Shown here: positions 46,773 through 54,317 of the stretch, in pieces
Position numbering within the stretch: the stretch's first letter is position 1
Layout of the letters: each line of letters opens with the position of its first letter
Assembly: GCF_019880585.1 (NCBI RefSeq)
Contig: NZ_JAINVV010000001.1
Span: 62,001 to 126,000, forward strand
DNA: 64,000 nt
From: Sphingomonas colocasiae
GTDB lineage: Bacteria; Pseudomonadota; Alphaproteobacteria; Sphingomonadales; Sphingomonadaceae
Reading direction: 5' to 3'
The notes under the pieces: generated by a model
Told to the model about the DNA's origin: nothing
Databases searched by the model: none
The model's input: only the letters and a program-made list of their open reading frames with translations
Made by a program: the position numbers and the translations under genes

Positions 46773-48563
46773 ATGCACAGTCTCGTGCGCGATCTCGCGC
46801 GGACCGCCAAGCAGAGCGGATCGCCGGTGCTGGCCGTGTCGGCGGGCTCCGGGCAGATCGCCGAATATGTGGTGGAGGCCGGCGCCGACCTGCTTTTCGC
46901 GCTGAATGCCGGACTGTATCGCAGCCTGGGCCATGGTTCGCTGGCGTCGCTGCTCGCCTATGGCAACGCCAATGAACAGACCGAGGAATTGCTGAGGCGC
47001 CATATCCTGCCCAATGCCGGCGGGCTGCCGGTGGTGGCGGGTGTGATGGCGAGCGATCCGACGATCGATGTCGATGCGCGGCTCGCGCATCTCCGGCGCA
47101 TGGGCGTGCATGGGGTCACCAACTGGCCGACGGTGGGCTTTATCGACGGCAAGATCCGCGAGGCGTTCGAGGAGGAAGGCTATGGCCTGTCGAACGAAGT
47201 CGAACTGCTCGCCGCTGCGCGCAAACAGGGCATGGCGACCTTCGCCTTCGTGCTCAATGTCGAGGATATCCGTCGCTTCGCGGCGGTGGGCGTCGATGCT
47301 TTCATCATCAATGCCGGGCTGACCCCACTGCAATTCGCGATCGGCGACCGGCGTGACCGGCTTCAGGATTCGCTCATTCATATCAATCGCATGATCGCTG
47401 CGCTCGATGGCGCGGCGTCGCGACCCTTGTGCCTGGTCTATGGTGGGCCGTTCACCGATGTCGAGGATTTCGCGACCCTGTTCCGCCAGGTGAAGGTGGA
47501 CGGCATCGCCGGCGGATCGGTCTTCGAACGTCTGCCGGTGCAGGCGATCACGTCGAACTTCGTGCGCCGGTGCAAGACCTTGCGGCTGGTCGATCCCGAT
47601 GTCGAGGAACCGGGACGGCGCGAGATGCTGGGGCGGTCGCCCGCCTTCCACGATCTGGTGCGCACGATCGAGCGCGTCGCACGCTTCGACGCCAATGTGG
47701 TGATCGAGGGCGAGACCGGTGTGGGCAAGGAACTGGCCGCCAGCCTGATCCACGAACTCAGCCCGCGTTCGAAACAGCCCTTTATCACGCTCAACTGCGG
47801 CGCGATTCCGTCAGGCCTGCTCGAAAGCGAATTGTTCGGCCATGAGCGCGGCGCCTTCACCGGCGCAGACCGGCGCCGGATCGGCAAGTTCGAGCTGGCC
47901 AATCGCGGCACGCTGCTGCTCGACGAGATCGCCGATCTCAGCCCGGCGGCGCAGGTGGCGCTGCTGCGCGTGCTTCAGCAGCGCGAAGTGGTGCGCGTGG
48001 GCGCCGACAATCCCATTCCCCTGAACGTCCGCGTGATCGCCGCGACCAATCGCTCGCTCGCCGAACTGGTGGAGGAAGGCAAATTCCGGTCCGACCTTTA
48101 TTATCGGTTGAGCACGGTGACGCTCAACATCCCGCCGCTGCGCGAACGGCTGGACGATCTGTCCGTGCTGGCGAGCGATTTCCTGCAGAAGACCGCCGCG
48201 GAACTCGGTCTGTCCGGCCTCGCCATCGACGAGCGTTTCGAGGAGGACATGGCGCGCCATAGCTGGCCGGGCAATATCCGCGAATTGCGCCAGGTGATCT
48301 CTCGCGCGGCGATCCTGGAAGACGGCCCGGTGTTGCGCGGCACTTATTTCCAGCCCGATGGCGGCCGTCGTACGGCCATGTCGGCGGGCCATGCTTCGGA
48401 CAATGCGTTGTCGCGGCGCGTGACGATCGAGGACATCCACCGCGCGATCGCGCTGGCGGGCGGCAACAAGAGCGTTGCGGCCGCCTCTCTGAAGATCAGC
48501 CGCAAGACGCTTTACGCGAAACTCGATGCCGCACGGCAAGGCGTGACCGAACCGGTCGACTGA
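46773..48563 (+). CDS. Sigma-54-dependent activator with PEP_hydrolase TIM-barrel sensor
   Basis: 596 residues. Residues 1-268 are a TIM barrel homologous to the adjacent free-standing protein ([46 protein letters not shown]). Residues about 285-520 are the AAA+ domain with Walker A GETGVGKE (about 314) and the sigma-54-contacting GAFTGA (about 360). A Fis-type HTH ends the protein (about 555-590, NKSVAAASLKISRKTLYAKL). It would bind upstream sites and open sigma-54 promoters when the barrel senses its ligand, presumably the substrate or product of the paralogous enzyme. An auto-regulatory site precedes it. Confidence 0.93.
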   Translation: MHSLVRDLARTAKQSGSPVLAVSAGSGQIAEYVVEAGADLLFALNAGLYRSLGHGSLASLLAYGNANEQTEELLRRHILPNAGGLPVVAGVMASDPTIDVDARLAHLRRMGVHGVTNWPTVGFIDGKIREAFEEEGYGLSNEVELLAAARKQGMATFAFVLNVEDIRRFAAVGVDAFIINAGLTPLQFAIGDRRDRLQDSLIHINRMIAALDGAASRPLCLVYGGPFTDVEDFATLFRQVKVDGIAGGSVFERLPVQAITSNFVRRCKTLRLVDPDVEEPGRREMLGRSPAFHDLVRTIERVARFDANVVIEGETGVGKELAASLIHELSPRSKQPFITLNCGAIPSGLLESELFGHERGAFTGADRRRIGKFELANRGTLLLDEIADLSPAAQVALLRVLQQREVVRVGADNPIPLNVRVIAATNRSLAELVEEGKFRSDLYYRLSTVTLNIPPLRERLDDLSVLASDFLQKTAAELGLSGLAIDERFEEDMARHSWPGNIRELRQVISRAAILEDGPVLRGTYFQPDGGRRTAMSAGHASDNALSRRVTIEDIHRAIALAGGNKSVAAASLKISRKTLYAKLDAARQGVTEPVD

Positions 48564-48587
48564 GAACTGTTACCCGGACTGTTTCCA

Positions 48588-48604
48588 CTGTTACTTGGTG
48601 ACAG
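48588..48604. promoter_or_regulatory. Probable activator-binding site (UAS) before the beta-propeller/DUF1080 operon
   Basis: CTGTTACTTGGTGACAG has 7-bp arms around TTG, the same 7-3-7 layout as at 46711-46727. Another half-site, CTGTTAC, lies at 48567. It is about 55-70 bp upstream of the sigma-54 promoter at 48657. Confidence 0.68.
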
Positions 48605-48656
48605 GGGTGGCGCGACGATTTCGCGACGAAACGGGGCTTCCTCCCGATCCCGAAAC

Positions 48657-48672
48657 TGGCACAGTCCATGCA
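48657..48672 (+). promoter_or_regulatory. Sigma-54 promoter of the beta-propeller/DUF1080 operon
   Basis: TGGCACAGTCCATGCA has GG (48658-48659) and GC (48670-48671) 10 bp apart. It is 73 bp before the ATG at 48745. Confidence 0.83.
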
Positions 48673-48744
48673 TTGAAACGGGCATTGGCGTGAATCCGCC
48701 CCGCGCAGACGGGCGACGCGCCATGCCGCAGGGGAGAATGCCGG

Positions 48745-50571
48745 ATGAAGCTGAAGACCGCGCTGATGTTTGTCGTCCTGTCGGCGGTATCGACCGCGGG
48801 ATCGGCGCAGGTTACGCGAACGTCGCCGTTCGACAAGCTGACCAATCACAATGATCGCCAGCGCAGCGGCTGGAATCCCAATGAGAAGAAGCTGACGCCC
48901 AAGGCGGTTTCGGGCGGCGGCTTCGGGGCACTCTGGTCGTCGCCGCAGCTCGATGGTTTCAACGGGACGCCGCCACGCCTGTTCGCGGCACCGCTTTATA
49001 TGAACGCGGTCCGCATGACCGGCGGCGACCATGCCGGCAAGACGTTCCAGACCGTGTTCGCGGTCACCACCACCGGCTATGCCTATGCGATCAGCGCGGC
49101 GGCGTCGGGCGGGGTTCCGGCGGGCACGATCCTGTGGCGCAAGCGCCTCACCGAGGCGCCATGCGGCAAGGGGACGCTCGCCAATCTCGCGACGCCGGTG
49201 ATCGATCCCAAGACCAACCGGCTCTACGTGACGAGCTGCAGCGATCCGCAATGGCAGGTCCATGCGCTCGATATCCGCAGCGGCGAGGAAATGTCGGGCT
49301 GGCCCATCGATTTCGATGCGGCGACGATGAACCGGCCGGGGCTAAACCGCAACGGCAGCACCAAATGGGTGGCCGAGACCGACGACAAGAAGAGCTTCTC
49401 GTCCGACGGCAAGCGCGCCGTCTGCCGCACACCCTGCTACACGCAGCGCGGCGGGCTCAATCTCAGCGCCGATGGCGAGCGGCTGTATCTGACCTTCGGC
49501 CCCGATGGCGTGGGCTGGCTGGTCGTCGTCGATACCGCTGCCGCCAAGGTCGCGACCGCCTTCACCTCGATCCAGACCAACCAGCAGGAACAGGGCGGCA
49601 TGTGGGCCTCGGGCGGGCCGGCGATCGATCGCCAGGGCCGCATTCACGTCTCGACCGGCGCCAACCTCATTCCCGGCCGGCTCTATGGCCTGTCCGGCGT
49701 CTGCCCCGAATGCGACAATGCATGGGGCCAGACGATCATGCAGTTCGTCGACGATCGCTCGAAGGGGCTGACGCTCACCGGCACCTATACCCCCTATAAT
49801 TACTGCCAGGCATCGAAGACCGACATCGATATCGGCAGCAGCGGCGTCATCGCGTTCGATCTGCCCAAGGGCAGTTCCAGCACGACCAGCCTGCTGTCGC
49901 TGGGCGGCGGCAAGCAGGGCAATATCTATCTGCTCGATCGCGATCACATGCCCGGCGGGCTCGTCAAGCGCCAGCCCTGCACCGACGATCCCTCGCAGGA
50001 CAAGTCGCTGCTCGCGCCCGAGCCGCAGCCCGAATTCGGCAAGCCCGGCCCGATCAACCTGTTCAAGCCCTTCTCCGACGATCTCGGCGCGTTCGATCAG
50101 GCCAAGAGCCGCAGCACCGCCGCCTATTTCCGCGATGCGCGCGGCAGCAGCTACGTCTTCGTCAGCGGCAGCAAGAAGATCGGCGAGAATCTGACGACCG
50201 ATGCGCCGCCGGGGCTGGCGCGGGTGAAGGTGATCACCAGCCCGGGCAAGCCGGCCTTCCTGCGCGTGGACGGCATGGAGGAAAGCCAGACCTTCAAGAA
50301 TCCCGGAAACCCCGTCGTCAGCAGCAATGGCGGCCGCGACGCGGTCGTCTGGGTGCTCGACAACAATGCGCCGCGCACCGCCAATCTCTATGGCGCCGGC
50401 GCGCCCAAGCCGGTGCTCTACGCCTTCGACGCGTTGAACTTCAAACTGCTGTGGAAGACCGGCGACGGCGAGCTCTTCACATCGGGCAAGTACAACGAAC
50501 CGACGATCGTCAACGGCATGGCGCTGGTCGGCACGGATCGCATCCAGGCGTTCGGCCTGCGCGCCAGATAG
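48745..50571 (+). CDS. Secreted beta-propeller protein (PQQ/YVTN-like repeats)
   Basis: 608 residues with a signal peptide (about 1-22, ending GSAQV). Repeated beta-strand units of the PQQ-propeller kind follow (VFAVTTTGYAYAISA, RLYVTSCS, HVSTGANLI, GNIYLLDRDHMPGG, ALVGTDRIQAFGL). Eight cysteines suggest disulphides. No PQQ dehydrogenase active-site motif is recognisable, so it may be a structural or substrate-binding propeller. A close paralogue is at 54314-56131, on the opposite strand. It is followed 46 bp later by a DUF1080 gene and read from a sigma-54 promoter. Confidence 0.83.
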   Translation: MKLKTALMFVVLSAVSTAGSAQVTRTSPFDKLTNHNDRQRSGWNPNEKKLTPKAVSGGGFGALWSSPQLDGFNGTPPRLFAAPLYMNAVRMTGGDHAGKTFQTVFAVTTTGYAYAISAAASGGVPAGTILWRKRLTEAPCGKGTLANLATPVIDPKTNRLYVTSCSDPQWQVHALDIRSGEEMSGWPIDFDAATMNRPGLNRNGSTKWVAETDDKKSFSSDGKRAVCRTPCYTQRGGLNLSADGERLYLTFGPDGVGWLVVVDTAAAKVATAFTSIQTNQQEQGGMWASGGPAIDRQGRIHVSTGANLIPGRLYGLSGVCPECDNAWGQTIMQFVDDRSKGLTLTGTYTPYNYCQASKTDIDIGSSGVIAFDLPKGSSSTTSLLSLGGGKQGNIYLLDRDHMPGGLVKRQPCTDDPSQDKSLLAPEPQPEFGKPGPINLFKPFSDDLGAFDQAKSRSTAAYFRDARGSSYVFVSGSKKIGENLTTDAPPGLARVKVITSPGKPAFLRVDGMEESQTFKNPGNPVVSSNGGRDAVVWVLDNNAPRTANLYGAGAPKPVLYAFDALNFKLLWKTGDGELFTSGKYNEPTIVNGMALVGTDRIQAFGLRAR

Positions 50572-50617
50572 ACCGCACCGCGCCCCGGAGGCGCGCCAAT
50601 CACCAAGGGAGGATGGA

Positions 50618-51502
50618 ATGACCGGACCGCATCGCAGAATGATCCTGAAATCCGCGGCGCTCGCCGTGCTCGCGATCGCGGCCGCCGCGCCGCTGGGCGC
50701 CCAATCGGGGGGCGGGCAGGCGCCGGTGCCGGCGGGCTTCACATCGTTGTTCGACGGCAAGACGCTGAAGGGCTGGCGCGGCGATCCGGCTTACTGGTCG
50801 GTCCGCGATGGCGCGATCACCGGTGCCTCGGACCAGCCGATCCCCTACAACACCTATCTGATCCTCGACAAACCCTATGCCAATTTCGAGATCCGCTTCA
50901 AATACCGCTTCATGACCGAGGCGGGCAATTCGGGGCTGCAGTTCCGCAGCGCGCAGCTCGACGGCAATCACATCATGGTCGGCATGCAGGCCAATGTCAC
51001 GCCGATCACCAAGTCGCCCGAACGCTTCGCGATGCTCTACGAGGAACTGGGCGAGCGCCAGGAAATGGTGCTGCTGGGGCAGAAGGCCGAAGTCACGCGC
51101 GTCCAGGCGGCGGGCGGCGGGCAGGGGCGCATCGTCCGCACCGTCACCGGCATGGTGAATTCGCGCGACGAGATCCTGAAGGCGGTCAAGCCGGCGGGCC
51201 AGTGGAACGAGGATGTGCTGATCGTCCATGGCAATCGCATGGTCCATGCGGTGAACGGCTATCTCGCCTTCGACGCGCTCGACAAGGATCCGATGGGCGC
51301 CAGGGACGGCTTGCTCGGCTGGCAGCTCCACAAGGGGCCGGCAAGCACCGTCCAGTTCAAGGATATCGTGATCCGTCCGCTGACGGCATTCCCCGACATC
51401 AGCGGCCGCTTCATCACCAGGCCGAGCCCGGCGCCGGAACCGCGGCGGACCTACAAGGATTCGACCAAGGTCAATCTGCCCGACACGCCGATGCCGGATT
51501 GA
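50618..51502 (+). CDS. DUF1080 protein (3-keto-glycoside hydrolase type), copy A
   Basis: 294 residues with a signal peptide, then one DUF1080 beta-jelly-roll-like domain (GFTSLFDGKTLKGWRGDPAYW; YANFEIRFKYRF; NSGLQFRSAQLDG; VQFKDIVIRPL). The family is related to concanavalin-type folds and includes proteins that hydrolyse 3-keto-glycosides. It is cotranscribed with the beta-propeller upstream, and ends opposite an REP-like palindrome that separates it from copy D. Start: the ATG at 50618, with AAGGGAGG before it. Confidence 0.86.
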   Translation: MTGPHRRMILKSAALAVLAIAAAAPLGAQSGGGQAPVPAGFTSLFDGKTLKGWRGDPAYWSVRDGAITGASDQPIPYNTYLILDKPYANFEIRFKYRFMTEAGNSGLQFRSAQLDGNHIMVGMQANVTPITKSPERFAMLYEELGERQEMVLLGQKAEVTRVQAAGGGQGRIVRTVTGMVNSRDEILKAVKPAGQWNEDVLIVHGNRMVHAVNGYLAFDALDKDPMGARDGLLGWQLHKGPASTVQFKDIVIRPLTAFPDISGRFITRPSPAPEPRRTYKDSTKVNLPDTPMPD

Positions 51503-51566
51503 GGGTATTCATGCCCCGCGCGTCGATCGGCGGGCGGGGGTTGGAGGATCGCGCTATCATCCAGAC

Positions 51567-51653
51567 CCGTTCGGGCTGAGCCTGTCGAAGCCCTTGTCCT
51601 TCTTCAACTTCGAAGGAACAGGACGGGGGCTTCGACAGGCTCAGCCCGAACGG
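51567..51653. repeat. REP-like long palindrome between convergent DUF1080 genes
   Basis: Two perfect 27-bp arms (51567-51593 and 51627-51653) flank a 33-bp loop that has a further small palindrome. The arm core, TTCGACAGGCTCAGCCCGAA, is a common sphingomonad repeat. It sits exactly between two converging operons and can act as a bidirectional terminator. Confidence 0.9.
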
Positions 51654-51669
51654 TAATTGGATCAATTGT

Positions 51670-52569
51670 TCAGTTGGACGCCGCTTTCTCCAGCTTGATA
51701 TTGAGCTGCGTGCGCACCGGCTCGGGTGCCGGCCCCGGCTTCGTCACGAACCGCCGGCTGATATCCGGAAAGCTGGTGAGCGGCCTGATCACGAGATCCT
51801 TGAACTGTGCGGTGCTCGGCGGGCCGGCATGGGCCTGGAGCCCGATCAGCCCGTCCTTCGCGCCCAGCGGATCATTGTCGGTGGCGTCGAAGGCGACCAG
51901 CCCGTTGATGACATGGACGATGCGATTGCCGTGGACGATCAGCACATCCTCGTTCCATTGGGGATAGGGCTTGATCGACGCGATGATCGCCTCACGCGGG
52001 TTGGTGGTGCCCAGCACGGTGCGGACGATCGCGCCCTGGCCGCCGGTCGTCGCCTGGCGCCGCGTGATCACGGCGCGTTCGCCGAGCAGCACCATCTCGA
52101 GCCGGTTGAGCTCCTCGTAGAGCATGCCGAAGCGTTCCTCGCCGCAGGAGGGGAGGCCGCATGCGCTGAAATTCGCGGGCGTGATGTTCGATTGCATGCC
52201 GGCGAGCACATGATTGCCCTCCACCTGGCCGCTGCGGAACTGGAGCCCCGAATTGCCGACGCGCGTGACGAAGCGATATTTCAGCCGGATCTCGAAATTG
52301 GCATAGGGCCGGTTCAGGATCAGGAAGGTGTTGTGCGACAGCCCCTTGTCCGAACTCGACGTGATCGCGCCGTCGCGCACCGACCAGACCGCGGGATCGC
52401 CGCGCCAGCCATTGAGCGTGCGGCCGTCGAACAGCGAGACGAAGCCCTTGGGCACCGGCGCGACACGTTCCGCCGGCGCGCGCTGGGCTTCGATCGGCGA
52501 GGCGGCGAGGCATGCGACGGTCGCGAGCGCGGCGCCACCCATCAGGATCCTGTATGGCGTGGTGATCAT
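51670..52569 (-). CDS. DUF1080 protein, copy D
   Basis: 299 residues with a signal peptide ending near IEAQ and the same domain as the other copies (GFVSLFDGRTLNGWRGDPAVW; YANFEIRLKYRF; NSGLQFRSGQVEGNHVLAG; AQFKDLVIRPL). An extra cysteine pair, CGLPSCGEE, is specific to this copy. It is the last gene of the minus operon, 13 bp after copy C, and faces copy A across the palindrome. Confidence 0.86.
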   Translation of the reverse strand: MITTPYRILMGGAALATVACLAASPIEAQRAPAERVAPVPKGFVSLFDGRTLNGWRGDPAVWSVRDGAITSSSDKGLSHNTFLILNRPYANFEIRLKYRFVTRVGNSGLQFRSGQVEGNHVLAGMQSNITPANFSACGLPSCGEERFGMLYEELNRLEMVLLGERAVITRRQATTGGQGAIVRTVLGTTNPREAIIASIKPYPQWNEDVLIVHGNRIVHVINGLVAFDATDNDPLGAKDGLIGLQAHAGPPSTAQFKDLVIRPLTSFPDISRRFVTKPGPAPEPVRTQLNIKLEKAASN

Positions 52570-52582
52570 CCAAGCTCTCCCT

Positions 52583-53470
52583 TCATTCCGGCAGCGCGAC
52601 GTCTGCCAGCGCGGCGCGCGTCGAATCCTTGTAGGTCTTGAGCGGGGCGGGGGCTGCGGACGGAGTCGATCTGAAGCGCCCTTCGACCTTCGGCATCGCC
52701 GTCAGCGGCTTGATCACGATGTCTTTATACTGGATCCACATCGACGGCCCCTTGTGGAGTTGGATGCCGAACAGCCCGTCGCGCTTGCCGACGGGATCAT
52801 TGTCGAGCGCGTCATAGGCGAGCAGCCCGTTGATCGCGGAGAGCATGCGGTTGTCATAGGCGATCAGCACGACCTCGTTCCATTCGGGATTGGGGCGGAT
52901 CGAACCGATGATGGCGGCGCGATCGTTGACCATGCCCGTCACCGTCCGCACGACACGCCCGGTGCCCGCGCCATTGGCACTGCGTCGCGTGATCACCGCC
53001 TGCTGGCCGAGCAGCGCCATTTCCTGCCGGTCGCCGGTTTCGTTGTAGAGCATGCCGAAGCGTTCGGGCGGCACATTGGTTGGCGTGACATTGGTTTGCA
53101 GGCCGGTCAGGACATGATTGCCCTCCATCTGGCCGCTGCGGAACTGGAGCCCCGAATTGCCCTCCGGCGAAAGCCAGCGATATTTGAAGCGGATCTCGAA
53201 ATTGGCATAGGGCTTGTCGAAGATCAGGAAGGTATTGGCGGCGATCGGCTGATCCGATCCGCCGGTGATCGCACCGTCGCGCACCGACCAGAGCGCGGGA
53301 TCGCCGCGCCAGCCCTTCAGCGTCCTGCCGTCGAACAGGGGGGTGAAGCCGGCGGGTATCGCGGCGGATTTGGCGGCCGGCGCTTTCTGCGCCTGAAGCG
53401 GCGCGAGCGTAGTCAGTGCGAGCGCGGTTAGCCCGGCAAGTTTCAAATATCCGTGCCTGGTGCCGGTCAT
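52583..53470 (-). CDS. DUF1080 protein, copy C
   Basis: 295 residues, with a signal peptide ending LQAQ and the DUF1080 domain (GFTPLFDGRTLKGWRGDPALW; NSGLQFRSGQMEGNHVL; WIQYKDIVIKPL). Start: the ATG at 53470 with GGAGAGAG upstream; 53479 is possible. It ends in a short tail (TYKDSTRAALADVALPE) similar to that of copy A, which suggests those two are the closest pair. It lies 37 bp after copy B. Confidence 0.86.
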   Translation of the reverse strand: MTGTRHGYLKLAGLTALALTTLAPLQAQKAPAAKSAAIPAGFTPLFDGRTLKGWRGDPALWSVRDGAITGGSDQPIAANTFLIFDKPYANFEIRFKYRWLSPEGNSGLQFRSGQMEGNHVLTGLQTNVTPTNVPPERFGMLYNETGDRQEMALLGQQAVITRRSANGAGTGRVVRTVTGMVNDRAAIIGSIRPNPEWNEVVLIAYDNRMLSAINGLLAYDALDNDPVGKRDGLFGIQLHKGPSMWIQYKDIVIKPLTAMPKVEGRFRSTPSAAPAPLKTYKDSTRAALADVALPE

Positions 53471-53507
53471 GTCTCTCTCCATTATCAGTATCTTGTCACG
53501 CACCGCT

Positions 53508-54317
53508 TCATTGCGGTGGCTTGGGCGGTCTTCTGGGAATTTCGGGCGTCGTTTCGGGCGCGCCGGGCATTGAGGCGAAGCGGCCTTCGATCCGGGGCGC
53601 CGCCTTGAGCCGCTTCACCGCGATATCCTTGAACTGCACCCACATCGGCTTGCCGAAATCGATCTGCAGCGCGAACAGGCCGTGCGTGGCGCGCGCCGGA
53701 TCGGTGTCGACCGCATCGAGCACGAGCTGGCCATTGATCGCGTGGGCGATGCGGTCGCCATGCGCGATGACGACATAGTCGTTCCAGGCGGGATAGGGGC
53801 GGTAGGCGGCGAGCACTGTCTTGACCGGATTGACCGAGGCCTTGATCGTGCGCGTCACCTTGCCCTGTGCACTGCCGATCTCGACCCTTTCGCTGAGCAA
53901 GGCGATCTCGTTGCGGCCGAGATTGTCGTAGAGCATGCCGTAGCGGACGAGCTGATCGGGCGGCACGACATTGGCCTGGTACCCCGCGACCATATAGGGA
54001 CCCTGATCGCTGGTCGCGCTGCGGAACTGGAAGCCCGAATTGCCGTCCTTGGGGAAGCGGTAGCGGAAATGCAGTTCGAAATCGGCATAGTCGCCGTCAT
54101 GGATCAGGAACGACATCTTGCTGATCGTCTGATCCGATCCCCCGGTGATCGTACCGTCGCGGACCGACCAGAGCGCCGGATCGCCGCGCCAGCCCTTCAG
54201 CGTCTTGCCGTCGAACAACGGGGTGAAGCCGCCGGGCGGCTTCGCATGGAGCGGCATGACGATGACGGCGGCCAGCAGGGTCGCGGCAATCGGCCATGGC
54301 GTGCGGCGGCGCCTCAT
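53508..54317 (-). CDS. DUF1080 protein, copy B
   Basis: 269 residues, the shortest copy, with a signal peptide (about 1-25, ending PLHA) and the domain (GFTPLFDGKTLKGWRGDPALW; ADFELHFRYRFPKDGNSGFQFRS, cited in part; WVQFKDIAVKRL). It overlaps the beta-propeller stop by 4 bp. It is the most divergent copy, and shows YMVAGYQANVVPPDQLVRYG in place of the longer loop of the others. Confidence 0.85.
   Translation of the reverse strand: MRRRRTPWPIAATLLAAVIVMPLHAKPPGGFTPLFDGKTLKGWRGDPALWSVRDGTITGGSDQTISKMSFLIHDGDYADFELHFRYRFPKDGNSGFQFRSATSDQGPYMVAGYQANVVPPDQLVRYGMLYDNLGRNEIALLSERVEIGSAQGKVTRTIKASVNPVKTVLAAYRPYPAWNDYVVIAHGDRIAHAINGQLVLDAVDTDPARATHGLFALQIDFGKPMWVQFKDIAVKRLKAAPRIEGRFASMPGAPETTPEIPRRPPKPPQ

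Noticed and set aside
50618-54317. DUF1080 copies as a direct-repeat or CRISPR-like array
   Set aside because: These are whole divergent genes on both strands, not short identical repeats with spacers. No CRISPR array or cas gene is present.
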